Shown here piece by piece: positions 1 through 11,993 of a stretch of 64,000 nt of DNA. The DNA is from Gordionus sp. m RMFG-2023 (lineage: Eukaryota > Nematomorpha > Gordioida > Chordodea > Parachordodidae). Below the pieces are notes generated by a model that had not been told where the DNA came from, made no database searches, and saw nothing but the letters and a program-made list of their open reading frames with translations. Numbering within the stretch: position 1 is the stretch's first letter; each line of letters begins with the position of its first letter. The translations under genes were made by a program, and so were the position numbers. The stretch spans positions 23,236,508-23,300,507 of the forward strand of contig NC_088776.1 of the NCBI RefSeq assembly GCF_954871325.1, in the 5' to 3' direction.

Positions 1-1610
1 TAAGTTTTATTTGGAAAATAATGACTATGATTGTATGCAATATATAGATTGATGTTTAGGAATATCATAGTATTTATTATAATATTATATTTTTTTAGTG
101 CATGTATTTTTTCCTATTACATCTAAAAATTTGGTTAATAACTCCCAATTCATTTTAACGCCTAGCCTACCCCTTAAATGCCTACCCCCTTAAAAAAATT
201 TGAAACAAATTGTACCATCCCCCCTTCGGTCATGTAGACGCTGATTGGCATAAGGAAACCGAAAATGGGCTAATTTATTAATTCTTTTAAAGTATCTTAA
301 CAATTAATTACTTAAAAATTTTAAAATCATATTTATACATTTATAAGATTTTGTTAAATTTTAAAAGAATTCGATATCTTGATGCAAGAATATATTTTTT
401 CAAAATTAAGCCATCTCTTAGGTTTAAATCCTTGAGCGAGATTAAGATGATAGATTTCGCTTAAAAATTTGGTTTAGTCTTTTAAGAGTTGGCTCAAAAC
501 CTACTATTATGGAAATATTTATCACTAATATTTGTTGATGGTGAACCTTCTATACTTTAATAGCAAAGTTGTGGCGATATAAAATTTATATAAAAATATT
601 TAAAATAAACTTTTTATCTCCATTTTTTATGTGGCTATAAAAATATATTATAAAGTAATGTGATAAGGGATTCAAATTTAACACTTTTGAAAAAAATTTA
701 AATTTTTTTGGCGGATAGGCTCTGCCTATCCTTAAATTTGTAAAGAGAGCTAAAAATTAAAAATAAATTATAAAGATGGGCGGGGGGGGGGGGGGTTGAT
801 CTTGAAATTTTAACTTAACATGTTTACAATATATATTTTTACCCATTTGCTTTAAAAAAATCAAATAGGTTGAAGTCGTAAAAACGATCCGATGTTTGAA
901 TCTGAGTCGAAAAAACGACTCATATTTTGGGTCGAGGTCTTTTTTTCGGCTTAAACTCGGGTCGAGGTCGAAAAAAACGAGCCCAACTGTTAGTCGGAGT
1001 CGAAAAAAAAATACGAACTTTGGGTCGGGGTCACAACTCGAGGCGATTTAACAACACTACTTACAGCTCATAGCCCCCCTCACTTGTACCCCGGATAATT
1101 AGTTACATGAAGCCGTTACGAAATTTGAAGGGAAGATTTTTAAGCCAACGGTATGATTAAAATAAATTATAATATATAACAGTTGATGATTAAATAAAGT
1201 AAAATATATCACAGCTGATGATTAAAATAGTTTTGTTAAACGGCTCGTGAGCCGATTTTTAAAAGCGGCTAACTCAATATTTTAGCCAGAAAAATATCTA
1301 AGACTCGAGATTTCGATAATACATGTCTAGACCTTTGTTCCTTCTATGAGCAGAATCTTCAGACTTACATAATATTTTTCTGGATAAAATATTGAGTTAG
1401 CCATTTTTAAAAATCAGCTGAAAACTAGCCGTTTAACAACACTAGATTAAAAAATATTCTTTGTTATCCGGAATATATTTTAACAGTTTAACAGACAAAT
1501 GTCTATAATTATCAATCTTAATACAATTACAAATTTTATGTAAATTACATAATATACATAATAATTTACATTTGACGGGAAGAACTAGTTTCAACGTAAG
1601 TTATTAAGAT
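1..1610. repeat. Upstream non-coding repeats before the sideroflexin gene
   Basis: No coding exon was recognised here. The stretch contains AT-rich DNA, a run of about 15 G at 780-795, and a block at about 866-1059 in which a GTCGAGGTCG-AAAAAA-CGAG motif is repeated several times in degenerate form. That block ends in TTTAACAACACTA, the terminal motif of a transposon family seen elsewhere in the window. A short duplication (GATGATTAAA, about 1168-1227) lies just before the MITE at 1228. Confidence 0.6.
1228..1444. mobile_element. Foldback hAT-type MITE, TAG-TGTTGTTAAA family, with perfect 8-bp TSD
   Basis: This 217-bp non-coding element has long terminal inverted repeats. The left end reads TAGTTTTGTTAAACGGCTC and the right end is its inverse, closing in GTTTAACAACACTA. 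The inner arms (GCTAACTCAATATTTT and its complement) also pair. It is flanked by GATTAAAA at 1220-1227 and 1445-1452, an exact 8-bp duplication as hAT elements make. The same termini recur at 7937, 8194, 45015 and, as right ends, near 1059, 16939 and 60831. It carries no transposase and must have been moved in trans. Confidence 0.85.
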
Positions 1611-2624
1611 ATGGCGTCTGTTGATTCTTTGTCATTGATTATAAAGGAAATATTACCATTTAGTTCAAAAGATGTTCATCCATTTAGTCAAGTATTATAA
1701 AGAATATTCATAATATCTAGTGTTTTGTTAGAATACATTTATTGCTCGGTATCTACACAATTTATCAATAATTGACCCTAGAACTTTATTTGTCTCTAAA
1801 GTATGTATTGTAAAATAATATTTCTCTATTTATAAATTAGGCATCACTGTTTAAGTATATAAAAATTTTAAATGATTACAAAGAATATTCTGGTTTAAAT
1901 GAAAATGATACTTCTTCAATGTTAAGGAACAATCAATTTAACTATGATATGATTGAAATAAAAAAAGCCTATAAATATGTTTCAGCAAATATTCACCCAG
2001 ACACAAATCAAAGAATATTTCCATTATTTACAATGAGTGGTTTTATTTTAAGTGGAATCCCTATTATATCTGGAATGCTATATTTTCATTCTAACTCCTA
2101 TAGTAATCTTTTATTAAGAAGTCACAAAACTCAATTTTTATACAAATCTTTTCCTATTATTTTTTTTCAATGGCTAAATCAAACCCAAAATGCTTTATTC
2201 AATTTTGCAAATAAAAACTCCACTATGGTTTTTTTTATTTAATACGATTAATTATATACAATATTCTATTCAGGATTATTCAACACACATGTTTTTATCT
2301 AGTTATCTATTAGCCTCATTTAGTGCAGTTGGTATTGCCATAGGTATAAGTTTTCAAAACAATAATGTAAGCATTTATATAGGCCTAGATTCTATATATA
2401 AACGAAAAATTAAAAAACTTAAATATGGCAAAAGTTTTAATAAATTTATTCCATTTGTAACTGTAGGTATTATTATTATAATGGGTATTAGTAAATATTT
2501 TATAATAGCATTGGCAAACATTGTAAATTTGATATCTATGAGATATCCAGAATTAAAAGCAGGTATCAAAATAATGGCAAAGGATGGTACAATATTAGGA
2601 AGATCTCAATTAGCTTCTCAGAAA
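1611..2624 (+). CDS. SFXN5-like: Sideroflexin-5-like mitochondrial carrier, exons 1-5
   Basis: Sideroflexins are multi-pass proteins of the mitochondrial inner membrane; SFXN1-type members import serine, and the SFXN5 branch is tied to citrate or amino-acid transport. Five exons are joined by phase-consistent GT..AG introns: 1611-1691, 1732-1800, 1841-2227, 2274-2466 and 2509-2624 (introns 40, 40, 46 and 42 bp). Family landmarks are IIDPRTLF in exon 2, HPDTN at residues 102-106, FTMSGF, FQWLNQTQNA, NFANKN and MRYPELKAG. Start: ATG at 1611 begins MASVDSLSL, with exon 2 aligning directly to the SFXN N-terminus. The 42-bp intron 2467-2508 is a multiple of three without a stop; removing it restores the family spacing. 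Two loops (about residues 132-150 and 205-225) are roughly 15 residues longer than in vertebrate SFXN5. The exon-5 donor (AAA|GTATTT) opens an 11.9-kb intron. Confidence 0.93.
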
Positions 2625-2729
2625 GTATTTTAAAAAATGAATATGAATAACTTCAATTTAAAGGGCTCTGCTTTGATCCTGGTGTTGCCCCAAATCCTAG
2701 GCATAAATGTCCTTGACAAAAATATACAG

Positions 2730-3163
2730 TAGTGATCTGCATCAGGTTTAATTTTTAAAGCCTAGCCCAGCACAAAATTATTCAAAAAAAGTTTTGCCAG
2801 CCTGACCCGAACCCAAAATTTTTTAAAAAAAAATTTGCCAGTTTGGCCCTAATTTATTTAAATATAGAAATTAGTTTTTTCAAATTATAATTTATATTTT
2901 TTAAAAATTATTATACCCAAAATAAAAGATATATGTCATATGGTGTTTAGTTTCTATAAATAAAATTAAATATTTTTATTTTACTTAAAAAAATCAACAT
3001 AAAATTGATAAATTTATATATATTTAAAAATATTCCAAGGCCAAACCCAACCTGGCCTAAATTTTTTTAAAAAATATAAGGCCTGACCCATCCTGAACCC
3101 AATTTTTTAAAAAATATAGGCCTGGCCTGACCATTTGGGCCAGAGCTAATTTTGCAGATCTCT
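2730..3163. repeat. MITE-like repeat with GACCTGCA-type ends
   Basis: The left end AGTGATCTGCATCAGG and the right end (inverse AGAGATCTGCAAAATTAGC) mirror each other. The interior is degenerate GGCCTGGCC/CCTGACCC alternating with poly-A or poly-T. Related copies with AGAGACCTGCAGGCC-like ends lie near 9525-9892, 10096-10290 and 36000-36219. It has no coding capacity. Confidence 0.6.
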
Positions 3164-3499
3164 AATATATAGACATAAATATCCCAATATATTTTAAATA
3201 TTTTTGGGAATTTTTTTAGAAAATATTGTTAATTTATTATATTAGAAATCTATTAAAATCAAATACTTGAAGTCATAAATTTATATAATCTTGTACAAAT
3301 CTTAGTTTTCTATATATTATAATATATTAAATTTACTAAACAATAACTATATTTTTATAAATAATTTTTTTGTATATTATATATTAACCCTGACCCCACT
3401 TTCATGCACAATTTATTACTAAATTTTATAAAACCCATTTATAATATATTAACCCCTGTATCTGTTGGATTTCTGCTATATCTCACTTTTGGCTAACTG

Positions 3500-4203
3500 C
3501 TAGCACTAATTTTCTGCAGAAAAGAGGTTCTAAAAAATAAAACCTACCAGAAATAAAACGCGTACATATGGAATAGCTCAGGTGTATTAACCTATCACTA
3601 AGCCATTAAACCACTAAGATGCTTTAAAATATTCATAAAAAATTGACTATTAATAAATCCATTTAAAATATGTATAACCCTAATCCTGTATCCGTAGTGG
3701 CTAATTACCAGAGTTGTTAAAAGATACCTTTTAAATGGATCTAGATACAGATACATCGTCTAAAATAAAGATACAGATATTTTAATCAAAAATCTATCTA
3801 GATACAGATACCACATTTTTATATCTAGATACAGGATCTAGATACTTGTATCTAGATTCTTTAACAACTCTGCTAATTACCATCTCTCTAACCATTTGCT
3901 AAATTATTGTGTGATTATTTTCAAAAAAAGAGGTCTCTAAAAATTGATCCTTCCAGGAATCAAATGCAAAAACGGAATAGTTATAATGCATTTAGTATCA
4001 TATTAATTATACCACTTGTACTTTAAAATATTGATCTTCCAGGAATCAAATGCAAAAACGGAATAGTTATAATGCATTTAGTATCATATCAATTATACCA
4101 CTTGTACTTTAAAATATTGATCCTTCCAGGAATCAAATGCAAAAATGGAATAGTTATAATGCATTTAGTATCATATCAATTATACCACTTGTACTTTAAA
4201 ATA
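3500..4203 (-). repeat. tRNA-like SINE heads, three in tandem plus one diverged copy
   Basis: On the minus strand the repeats carry a weak box A (TGGTATAATTG, or TGGCTTAGTGATAGG in the diverged copy near 3520-3640) and a box-B-like TTTGATTCC. Three near-identical units of 86-87 bp start at 3943, 4030 and 4116. The older copy is interrupted by the MITE at 3709-3872. I see no intact tRNA fold, so I read these as tRNA-derived SINE heads that were amplified locally in tandem. Confidence 0.55.
3709..3872. mobile_element. 164-bp hAT MITE with perfect TSD
   Basis: Terminal inverted repeats CAGAGTTGTTAAAAGATAC and CAGAGTTGTTAAAGAATC enclose a core of repeated TATCTAGATACAGATAC motifs. The flanks CTAATTAC at 3701-3708 and 3873-3880 are identical, giving an exact 8-bp target duplication. 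CAGAG termini and an 8-bp TSD identify the hAT superfamily. The interior is non-coding. Confidence 0.88.
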
Positions 4204-4234
4204 TTCATTAAAAATTGAGTATTTATTTTAACAG

Positions 4235-4640
4235 TTTAATGCAGAAACTGGCTTATCTCAAACTTGAAGCGATTGATTGGAAAAATTGATGCTACAGGAT
4301 CATCAGAAAACCGGTGTGGTGGTGGACCACAACGTAGTTTCTGTTAAAACACCCTCATCGACTCAAGAAGACTAACTTGGCACCCACAGAATATTTCTTC
4401 AAGTATCTCCGAAAGTGCTATTTCACAAACTACATTGCATCGGATTATTTACAAAGAGCTACAGTTGAAAGGTTTTTTAAAAAAACCTAGGACCTAACGG
4501 AGCAAATGAGATTGCTCGTCTTGTACTTACTGAACAACTTTTACGAAAATACCTTCAGGGGTTAGTACATTTAATCTAAAAAAGCTGTTTTTGCAGTTTT
4601 AATGGAAAAAAAGAAAGTTGCAATAATCGATTGCTGGTAC
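4235..4640 (+). mobile_element. Tc1/mariner (IS630-like) transposase relic
   Basis: Shifting plus-strand frames give the paired HTH region of Tc1/mariner transposases: GSSENRCGGGPQ, then SISESAISQTTLHRIIYKEL (the S..TVRRIL-type helix) and LKKP, then a LARLVLTEQLL-type stretch. Frames shift several times and no DDE domain follows, so it is a dead fragment. Ends and TSD were not found. Confidence 0.6.
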
Positions 4641-5770
4641 AACATTTGACCAAAAATAATTATAAAATTTGATGTTTTTTTTCGAACTGAAAAGTTAATA
4701 AAAATGATTTTTACATGTTGGAAAGTTCGATTTTGTTAGTCCAACTTTAAATGTGCATGACTTTGGACCCTGTTGATAGAATTTGCAGAAAACACAAATA
4801 ATTTATCTTTCTCTCAATATATAAAATTTTATTAAATTATTTTTAGAATTAACAGATTTAATTGCTGTAACGGTATCAGTTCAATTGGAACAGTGTATAA
4901 GGATGAATAATAAATTTTATGACTAAAAACACTTCTGCTAAATTTGGTAGCTGGCACTATCAGATAGCAATATATAAAATAATTATTAATACTTATTAGT
5001 CAATCAAAACTGTTTACTTTAAAGGAGTTAAGATATTAAAAAATTTCATACCAGTTCACACTCATTTTTAGAGTTTCGGGTGGCAAATTTTTAACGGCTA
5101 TCTTTGAATCCCTTATATATATATACTTTTTTCGAAAATATATCATTTTATATTTTTACCTACAAATAACTATGTGGTGTATTCTTTCGGTGCAATTATT
5201 TCTTTAATTAAATAATATTTTCTTAATTCCTTTAATTAATTTGTAAAAATTTTGTATAAAAAATTATATTAAAAATGGTGGATTATATAAATTATTACAA
5301 AGTAACTTGCAATGTAGATAGTTACTTTTGAAACTTAGCTATTACTAGTTTTGAGATAGTGTAACTATATTATAACTAGTTATTTAAAAATGTAACGATT
5401 TTAAACAGTACTACTATTTTGAATGGAAATTAAACCAAAGGACCAGGATTTAGGAAGCTAGAATATAATTAATTATCACTCAGTCTTTGAAAACTATCAC
5501 AAATTATTTTGATTAATTCCTATAAAGCGAAAAAATGATGTTTATTAATCCTGATATATTTTATAGTAAAAATAAGTTCAAAATACATTATGGAAATAAA
5601 AATTACACTTTTAAAAAACTTACATTATCAGGCCTGGCATGCTTTTAATAACCTACATTTCCAAGTTTATCATGACTTTTTATAAATTTACTTTTTCAGG
5701 TCTGGCCTGATTTTTATTATTTACGTTTAATTTATATTTTTTAATTGACCCCTCTTTAATCTAATAAAGG
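4641..5770. other. AT-rich intronic DNA, nothing coding recognised
   Basis: No exon was recognised. At about 5290-5400 lies a GTAACTAGTTAC-rich stretch resembling the terminal region of the hAT element at 8194. At about 5630-5715 there is a degenerate GGCCTGG low-complexity patch. Confidence 0.4.
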
Positions 5771-6727
5771 CAGAGTTGTTAACGCTCTTTTTTAAAAGTA
5801 GCTAACTCCCGCTCATACTTTCTCAAAAGGAGCTAGCTCCCGCTCCAAGTAATGGAGTGCCACTCCATGGCCGCTCCTTTGATTTTCATTTTTTCGAAAC
5901 AAAATCATATTTTTTTATTAAAAATGTTTTATTTATATTAAATGATATATCAAAATATTTCTAATCTTTTATTAGCTTTTAGAAGTAATAAATTTTTTAA
6001 ATTTGAATTTAACAAACATCCATGCTTCTTCCCTAAAACCTGTTTAGCATTACTAAAAAGGCGCTCATCAGGAGCACTAGTGGGAAGAGGGGTATTGTAT
6101 TATATAAAAATATTTTTTAATTCAGGAAATTTATCAAAAATGGTAATTTTGATATTATTATTTAAAAAATATTTGTCCAATATATTATCTTACAAATCAT
6201 TACAGGATTCCCGTGGAATAGTAGCTATTTTTGCATCAGTATTTGTTTTCTTAAAAATTTATTAATTTGTATTTTATTTCCATATTTTGTGCACATTTTA
6301 TCCATTCTTAATTTAATTTGAATACAGGATAGATAATAACAGCAATGATATTTTCATCATTATAAACATTTGAAAATCTGCAATAAAGTCATTTAAATAG
6401 AAAATTTATTTTGTATTTCGGTTTTTTCTATGATGTCTGGATCCATAATATCAAAAACTATTTTTTTATCATATCTATAAAATGAATTTTAATATGACTT
6501 GCAAGATTTTTTAAAAAATTTTTAATGTTTAATATTTTAACTGATTTAGATCAAAAACCAATATAAACGGCTAAACATTTAATATTGCATAAATTTAAAT
6601 AAAATGAAATTTTATTTTTATTGAATTTTAATTAATAAATAGATTTATTAATATTTAAAAAATAATGTGATTTATGCAGTAAATTTAAAAGAACGGTGGA
6701 GGGGCGCTCCTCCACTTCAGCCTTAAA
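5771..6727 (-). mobile_element. hAT relic (family B), minus orientation, truncated
   Basis: It begins at the TIR CAGAGTTGTTAACGCTC. Sub-terminal GGAGC/GCTCC repeats follow. The minus strand then carries the hAT C-terminal dimerisation region (LLKRR...L, SA-E-LFS-type). Its sequence is the reverse complement of much of 50280-52010, which is the second copy in this window. It ends abruptly near 6727 inside the GGAGCGCTCC repeat zone, so the far terminus is lost. Confidence 0.7.
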
Positions 6728-7199
6728 AGTAAACATGAAAATTTATATATAATATCATAATTTTTATTATTTAATATTTGAAATTTATATTTTCATTTTG
6801 TATTATAAACCTAAATCATATGGTGTAAATTATTTAAAATATCATCACAAATTGATATCCAAATCGATGTGAGTCTGGCAATCATAATATTAATGAAATG
6901 GAAGGTACCCTGGAAGAAAATATAATCTAAACTTGTGCCAGCTCCTAGCAGATTATGTTAAAAGGCATTGAGAGAAGGTAAATAAAATTTATTTACTATA
7001 TTATGGAAATATTATTTTTACAGCAAAAAATAAATGTAATTATGACTGATACATAATGTAAGTTGGTTTAATTTATTTTGGATTCAATATTATATAGGTA
7101 GAAATCTAAGATGATATATAATTATTTTGATAATATTTTATTTTAACTTAAAGTTCAAAGCCAGAAGATTTATAAAATTTTATGATTAAGATATATTTT

Positions 7200-7904
7200 A
7201 AATACATTATGTTTGTAACTATTAGATTCCCCAACATATACAATGATGATAATGTATTAGCTGCCATGATTCATCCTAATTTTATACTAAACTGGCCATT
7301 CCAATGATTCTAAAGATAACGTGATAGGCTCTTGATAATGCTAATAATCTCATACTAAACAAAGATTTCCTAGTTATAAACGACTTTCACTGATAATTTA
7401 GTTTGAAATAAAGGGTACTAATATAATAGAAAATTTCCTAGACGCGTTTTTTAAATCTAAAAATACTCAAAATAATTTTTTTAAATTAAAAATATGCTAA
7501 AATTAAATATTGCTTTGCTCTCAAGTGCTAGTGTTGAGAGATTATTTATTAAGGCGACACTTATACTTTCTGATCGTCGCTCTAGTCTTAGGGATGATAT
7601 TATAGAACTGATTTTATTATTAAAATGCAACAAAATAAATAAAAAATGAATATTACCATAAATTAATTTTTATTACGTAGATTATACTCTTTTTATATAA
7701 ATTTTTTTTATAATTAAAGCTAACCTTAAATATTTATAAATGTTGATTTTTATGTATTATATTGTACAATTACATTATAAGCAAAAAATAAAAGAAATTT
7801 TTTTTATAAAAATTACCCAAAACTACTTTTATAAATGAGTAATTAATAGCGCACTACTTTTTTTGATGGGTAGCTATAGCGGTAAGTATGGTTTAACTAC
7901 TCTG
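7200..7904 (+). mobile_element. hAT transposase C-terminal relic (family D)
   Basis: Plus-strand frames give LAAMIHPNF (the hAT 'LAA-LHPRFK' block) near 7255 and, near 7505-7645, SSASVERLFIKATLILSDRR followed by ELILLLKCNK, the classic hAT dimerisation motif. The 3' terminus is the inverse of CAGAGTAGTTAAACCATAC at 7886-7904. A related terminal sequence lies near 46370-46440. The 5' end and TSD were not found. Confidence 0.75.
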
Positions 7905-7936
7905 ATCTTAATTTTAATATAGACAAAGGTGATATA

Positions 7937-8128
7937 CTAGTGTTAAAAATGCTCTATTTTTAAAAACAACCAACTCAATATTTTATCCAGAAAAATATAA
8001 CCTAACCTTGTAATTTTGCTCAGAAAGGCTTGCAAATCTATTAGGTAAATTTCGAGGCTTAGGCAATATTTTTCTTGCTAAAATATTGAGTTAGTCTTTT
8101 AAAAATCTGCTCAAATCGAGCCGTGTGC
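7937..8128. mobile_element. MITE, TAGTGTT family (diverged copy)
   Basis: TAGTGTTAAAAATGCTC at the left, AACTCAATATTTTATCCAG and its complement in the arms, and CTCAAATCGAGCC at the right match the order in the MITE at 1228-1444. It is more diverged, and no clear TSD remains. Confidence 0.6.
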
Positions 8129-8193
8129 GTGATCATTTGTCATCAAAAATTTTAATCAATTTATTTTTATATGTAAAAGTCCTTTGTTGCTAC

Positions 8194-9500
8194 TAGTGTT
8201 GTTAAAAGTTACTTTTGAAACATTAGTATTTACATTGGTAAAAATGTAACTAGTTATTAGTTAGTTATATTTCACAAGTAACTAGTTACTTTACACATAA
8301 TTTATATAACGCATTATATATTTGCTGAACGCATTTATATAATATAAAAAATTAGGATATAAAAATTATAATCAATTATATAAAAAAATAACAATTTATT
8401 TGTATTAAAAAATTTAACCGAAAAAAAATATCGGAAAATAGAATATATTTATATTTGCATTGTAAAAAAACATCTTTATTTTTCATAAAAATTAGAGTTT
8501 AATAAATGTTAATTTGTTTTTAATAAATTGATTTCAAATTTTTATCTACGCTCGTTTCTCTCCAAAAATGAGCTTTCCTATACTGAATAAACCTTCTACG
8601 GGAGCACTTGATGTAAGGACATTATATTTAAATTTGGGAAATCATATAAAGATAATGTGTTATTAGTGGATTTTATAAAATTTTCTATAAGTTTATTATC
8701 AACAATATTTTGTCACTTTAAGTCAAAAAATCCAACTACATCAAATGATGTTGGTTTCGAACATGATTCATTTGTCTGAGATTCACCCTGAGGTATAAAC
8801 TTAAAATTTCCTTTTTTTTTGCTTTATTCCTTTCATGCCTTATCCAAGGCCAGTCAGTTTTAAATAATGATAAGAATTGCAACAATAAAACTATCATTAT
8901 CATAAAGATCAATAAACCTGAAACATTATATTATTAATTTTTAAAAAATTATATAATTTAAGTTACCTTTTTTTAATACTAGCAAATATAGCATCCTGAC
9001 AATATTTTAATCCTTGCACATCTTCTAGACATAAGTATCTGTTATTGATGGGGTATAATAACCCAGATCTGATGGCCCATATTTGTTTTGTAAGTTCCAT
9101 AAAAGTTGGCATTTATCTTTCTTATACTCCACATAATTTAAAAGTATTTTTTTGGCATCTTGTGTTGCCATTAAGTTTAATGTGACAAGAACATCTTTGA
9201 TGTCTGGGAAGATAGTCGAAGTCATTTATATCATAATTGGTTAGCCTAGAAGAAGACATATCTTCTATTGAGATATATTCAATATATGAATCATTATCTT
9301 CCTCCATTACAGAAAAGAAAATCTATTTGGACAGGAAATTATATTCTTGTTGCATATCCTTTGCGAACACAAATCAGATTTAAACATAATTTAAAATTAA
9401 TTTACCACAACACATTAAATAAAATTATTTTAGATTTATACATATATATTTTTAAAAGTATCTAGTTACTTTGGGCAGTTACATTCAAAAAAATATGTTA
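8194..9500 (-). mobile_element. hAT relic (family C), minus orientation
   Basis: The left end is TAGTGTTGTTAAAAGTTAC. On the minus strand, SAPVEGLFSIGKLIFGEKRA lies near 8550-8610 (the hAT C-terminal SAP-ER-FS motif). Further upstream in the element, near 9180-9300, is YLPRHQRCSCHIKLN, the 'LP-H-RCA-H-LNL' hAT block. GTAACTAGTTAC-rich sub-terminal repeats occur at both ends (8215-8295 and 9455-9510). The two coding blocks are in order but separated by frame breaks. Confidence 0.7.
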
Positions 9501-9524
9501 CTGTTATTTTTTAGCAAAAATTAC

Positions 9525-10290
9525 AGGTGCCTATTTACGGGTAATATTATATTTTTTAGCGGGCCTGGATTTAAAAAAATATTTTTTAATGGGCTTGGGC
9601 ATAAAATTTGAATTATTTAAAACAGTTGCTAATTTAAAGAAATATTGCCTTTTTTCCTTCTAATAATAATAAATTTCAGTATTGTAAACAAAATGATTGC
9701 CTAAATATATTTAAATATTGTTTATTTTCATTAAATAAAAAAAAAATTTGGATATGGGCTTGGGCCAGGTTTGGGAATTTTTTTTGAAACATCATGGGCT
9801 TGGGCCAGACTTGAGAACGGGCTTGGGCCTAAAAAAAATTTTTTACTGCGGGCCTGGCCTGGGCCAAAAAATTAAGGCCCATGAAGGTCTCTGGTTTCTA
9901 CTTAGCACATTTATTTTCAAAACAATTTTTATTATTTCGTATTTTATCATTAAGCTGTCAAAATCATTATCTTATATCAAAATACAAGTTCAATTTACAC
10001 TTTTAAATCGATAGCAATTATATTAATATATGTTTTTATAATATATTATTTCATGGTTAGTAAAAAAAAAATCAATCAGTTATATGATTTTTATTAGAGA
10101 CCTGCAGGCCTAGCTCTAACCCTGGTATATGGACCAGGCCGTATTTTAATTTTTTTTAAAAAAATAACTGGGCCAGGTCATAATGCCATTAGGTATAAAA
10201 ATAAATGTAATATATTTAAAAAAATCTGACACGGGCCCCACAAATATAAAACATAGGCCAGGCCATATTTTTTTATCTGGTTTTTATAAG
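9525..10290. repeat. GGCCTGGGCC low-complexity repeats with GACCTGCAGG ends
   Basis: Two adjacent repeats (about 9525-9892 and 10096-10290) are built from GGGCTTGGGCC/GGCCTGG motifs separated by A or T runs. The second begins AGAGACCTGCAGGCC and the first ends GAAGGTCTCT. They resemble the elements at 2730 and 36000. An open frame through 9748-10014 is only the repeat read as protein (GLGQVWE-type). Confidence 0.6.
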
Positions 10291-11098
10291 GAAAATGCTA
10301 ATTGACAACATTGGGGTTTTCTAATGCAATTTTTTCCATGAAATATTGAAAATGATATATAAAGTATTGAAATTTAATTATTTTAGGTAGCTTTTATTTT
10401 TTTATAATTTGTTAGATAACCTCAAATTCTATAAGAACAGGTAGATATTTCCGAGGTTGACGACCTATGATATTTTGCCAGATATTGGGTTAGAACTTAT
10501 GATACTATCCTAAATAATAGGAAAACCCTATAGCAAAATAATAATTTATATAAATTTAATACATAATAAACATGAATTTCTTTCCCCCAAGGAAGAAATT
10601 TCGCTATTCGAATATTAAAAAAAATATATAGACGATACCATTAACATTTTGCCTTGCATATATTTATTCTTTTCAATCCTCTGGAAAATCATCAACTACA
10701 AATCACGGGCATTGCTAAATTGCTATTAATAATAAAATATGGGGCCCTAGTGACATTGATTCTACAATTCTTGACAAGAAATAGATTATTAGAATTGAGA
10801 AAATGCTTTCATATTAATGATAATATAATCCTTAGGTGTCAGCCTAATTATGATAAACTTTTCAAACTAAGACCATTTTTGTGCAATAAAACTTGAGAAA
10901 AATTCAATTGAAGGAGATCCATTGACGAAATGTTAGCCCCCTTCAAAGGTCGATGTAAATTAAAGTAATATATTCACTAAAAATCGCAAAAATAGTGAAT
11001 TAAAATTTTCGCTTTATATGGATCATCTGGAATGCTATATGATTTCGAGATATATTTTTAAAAAAATCTATAAATATAAAAACATTTTTGATGGAGAT

Positions 11099-11486
11099 TA
11101 GATGTCTACAATGGGCGGACTAGTTTTAAAATTTTTTAACCCACCAACATATGATTTTTTAAAACTTATTCGCCTGCTCATTTATCTAAAGGTTTTGTTT
11201 AACCTGTCTATTTGAATGTTTAAAAATTATACTAATGGCTGGTTTGGCTCTTTATTTTAATGTAATTCTTATTAAACATAAAATATGCAATATGCAATAT
11301 TATGAAAAAAAATTATAATTTTTAATAATAAAAATCTGTTCTACTCACTTCGCCAGAAAAATAAATATTCACCTGCCCACGCTCGCCCATTATTTTAAAA
11401 TATCTTTTAACCCGTCCTCCACCAATGTTTAAAATATTTTAGAAAACTCATCCACGATCTAAAAACATGCCCATTGCAGACTTCTA
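11099..11486. mobile_element. MITE with GTCTGCAATGGGC ends, inserted in piggyBac
   Basis: The left end TAGATGTCTACAATGGGC and the inverse of the right end TAGAAGTCTGCAATGGGC match at 15 of 18 positions. The interior is CCCGCC/GGCGG motifs in AT-rich DNA. It separates the SGMLYDF block of the piggyBac from the DNGF block. The flanks ATGGAGAT and GCGGAAAT agree at only 5 of 8 positions, so the insertion is old. A sister copy lies at 39913-40439. Confidence 0.7.
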
Positions 11487-11993
11487 GCGGAAATATCGCT
11501 TTCGATTTTTAGCTCCCACATAAAAATCATAAAATTAATATTGAGAAATTTTTCCTACTTAGAATTTAGCAGTTGCTCTCAAAGATAATGGCTTTATCAT
11601 TGTAGGGAATGTAAGATCAAATCTATTATCAGGATGCCATCAGGTTGATGGCAATATTTTTTTTAAAAAGGAAAAGGGTCCCTTAATTATTGGTGGATTC
11701 TAATAATATTATAATTTGCAAATGGTTTGATAACAAATCGGTTATCACCTTTATCATGATTTATGGATATATGTTCCAAATCATGTACGAAAAGATGGTC
11801 AGTATCTGATAAATCTTTTCTCAATGTCGAAATTCCGGCCATAGTTAAAGCCTATAACAGTGGTACAGGTGGGGTAGATCTCCGAGATATGTTGATTGTA
11901 TAATGGAAACATTATTTGTTCTTTTATTAGATTCCTATGTAGTGAATTCATGATTGCTCATTGACACCCTATGAAACAGAAAAATAGTAAAAA

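Noticed and set aside
9748-10014. 88-codon frame as a gene
   Set aside because: It is the GGGCTTGGGCC low-complexity repeat translated (GLGQ / GLGLK), with no conserved domain.
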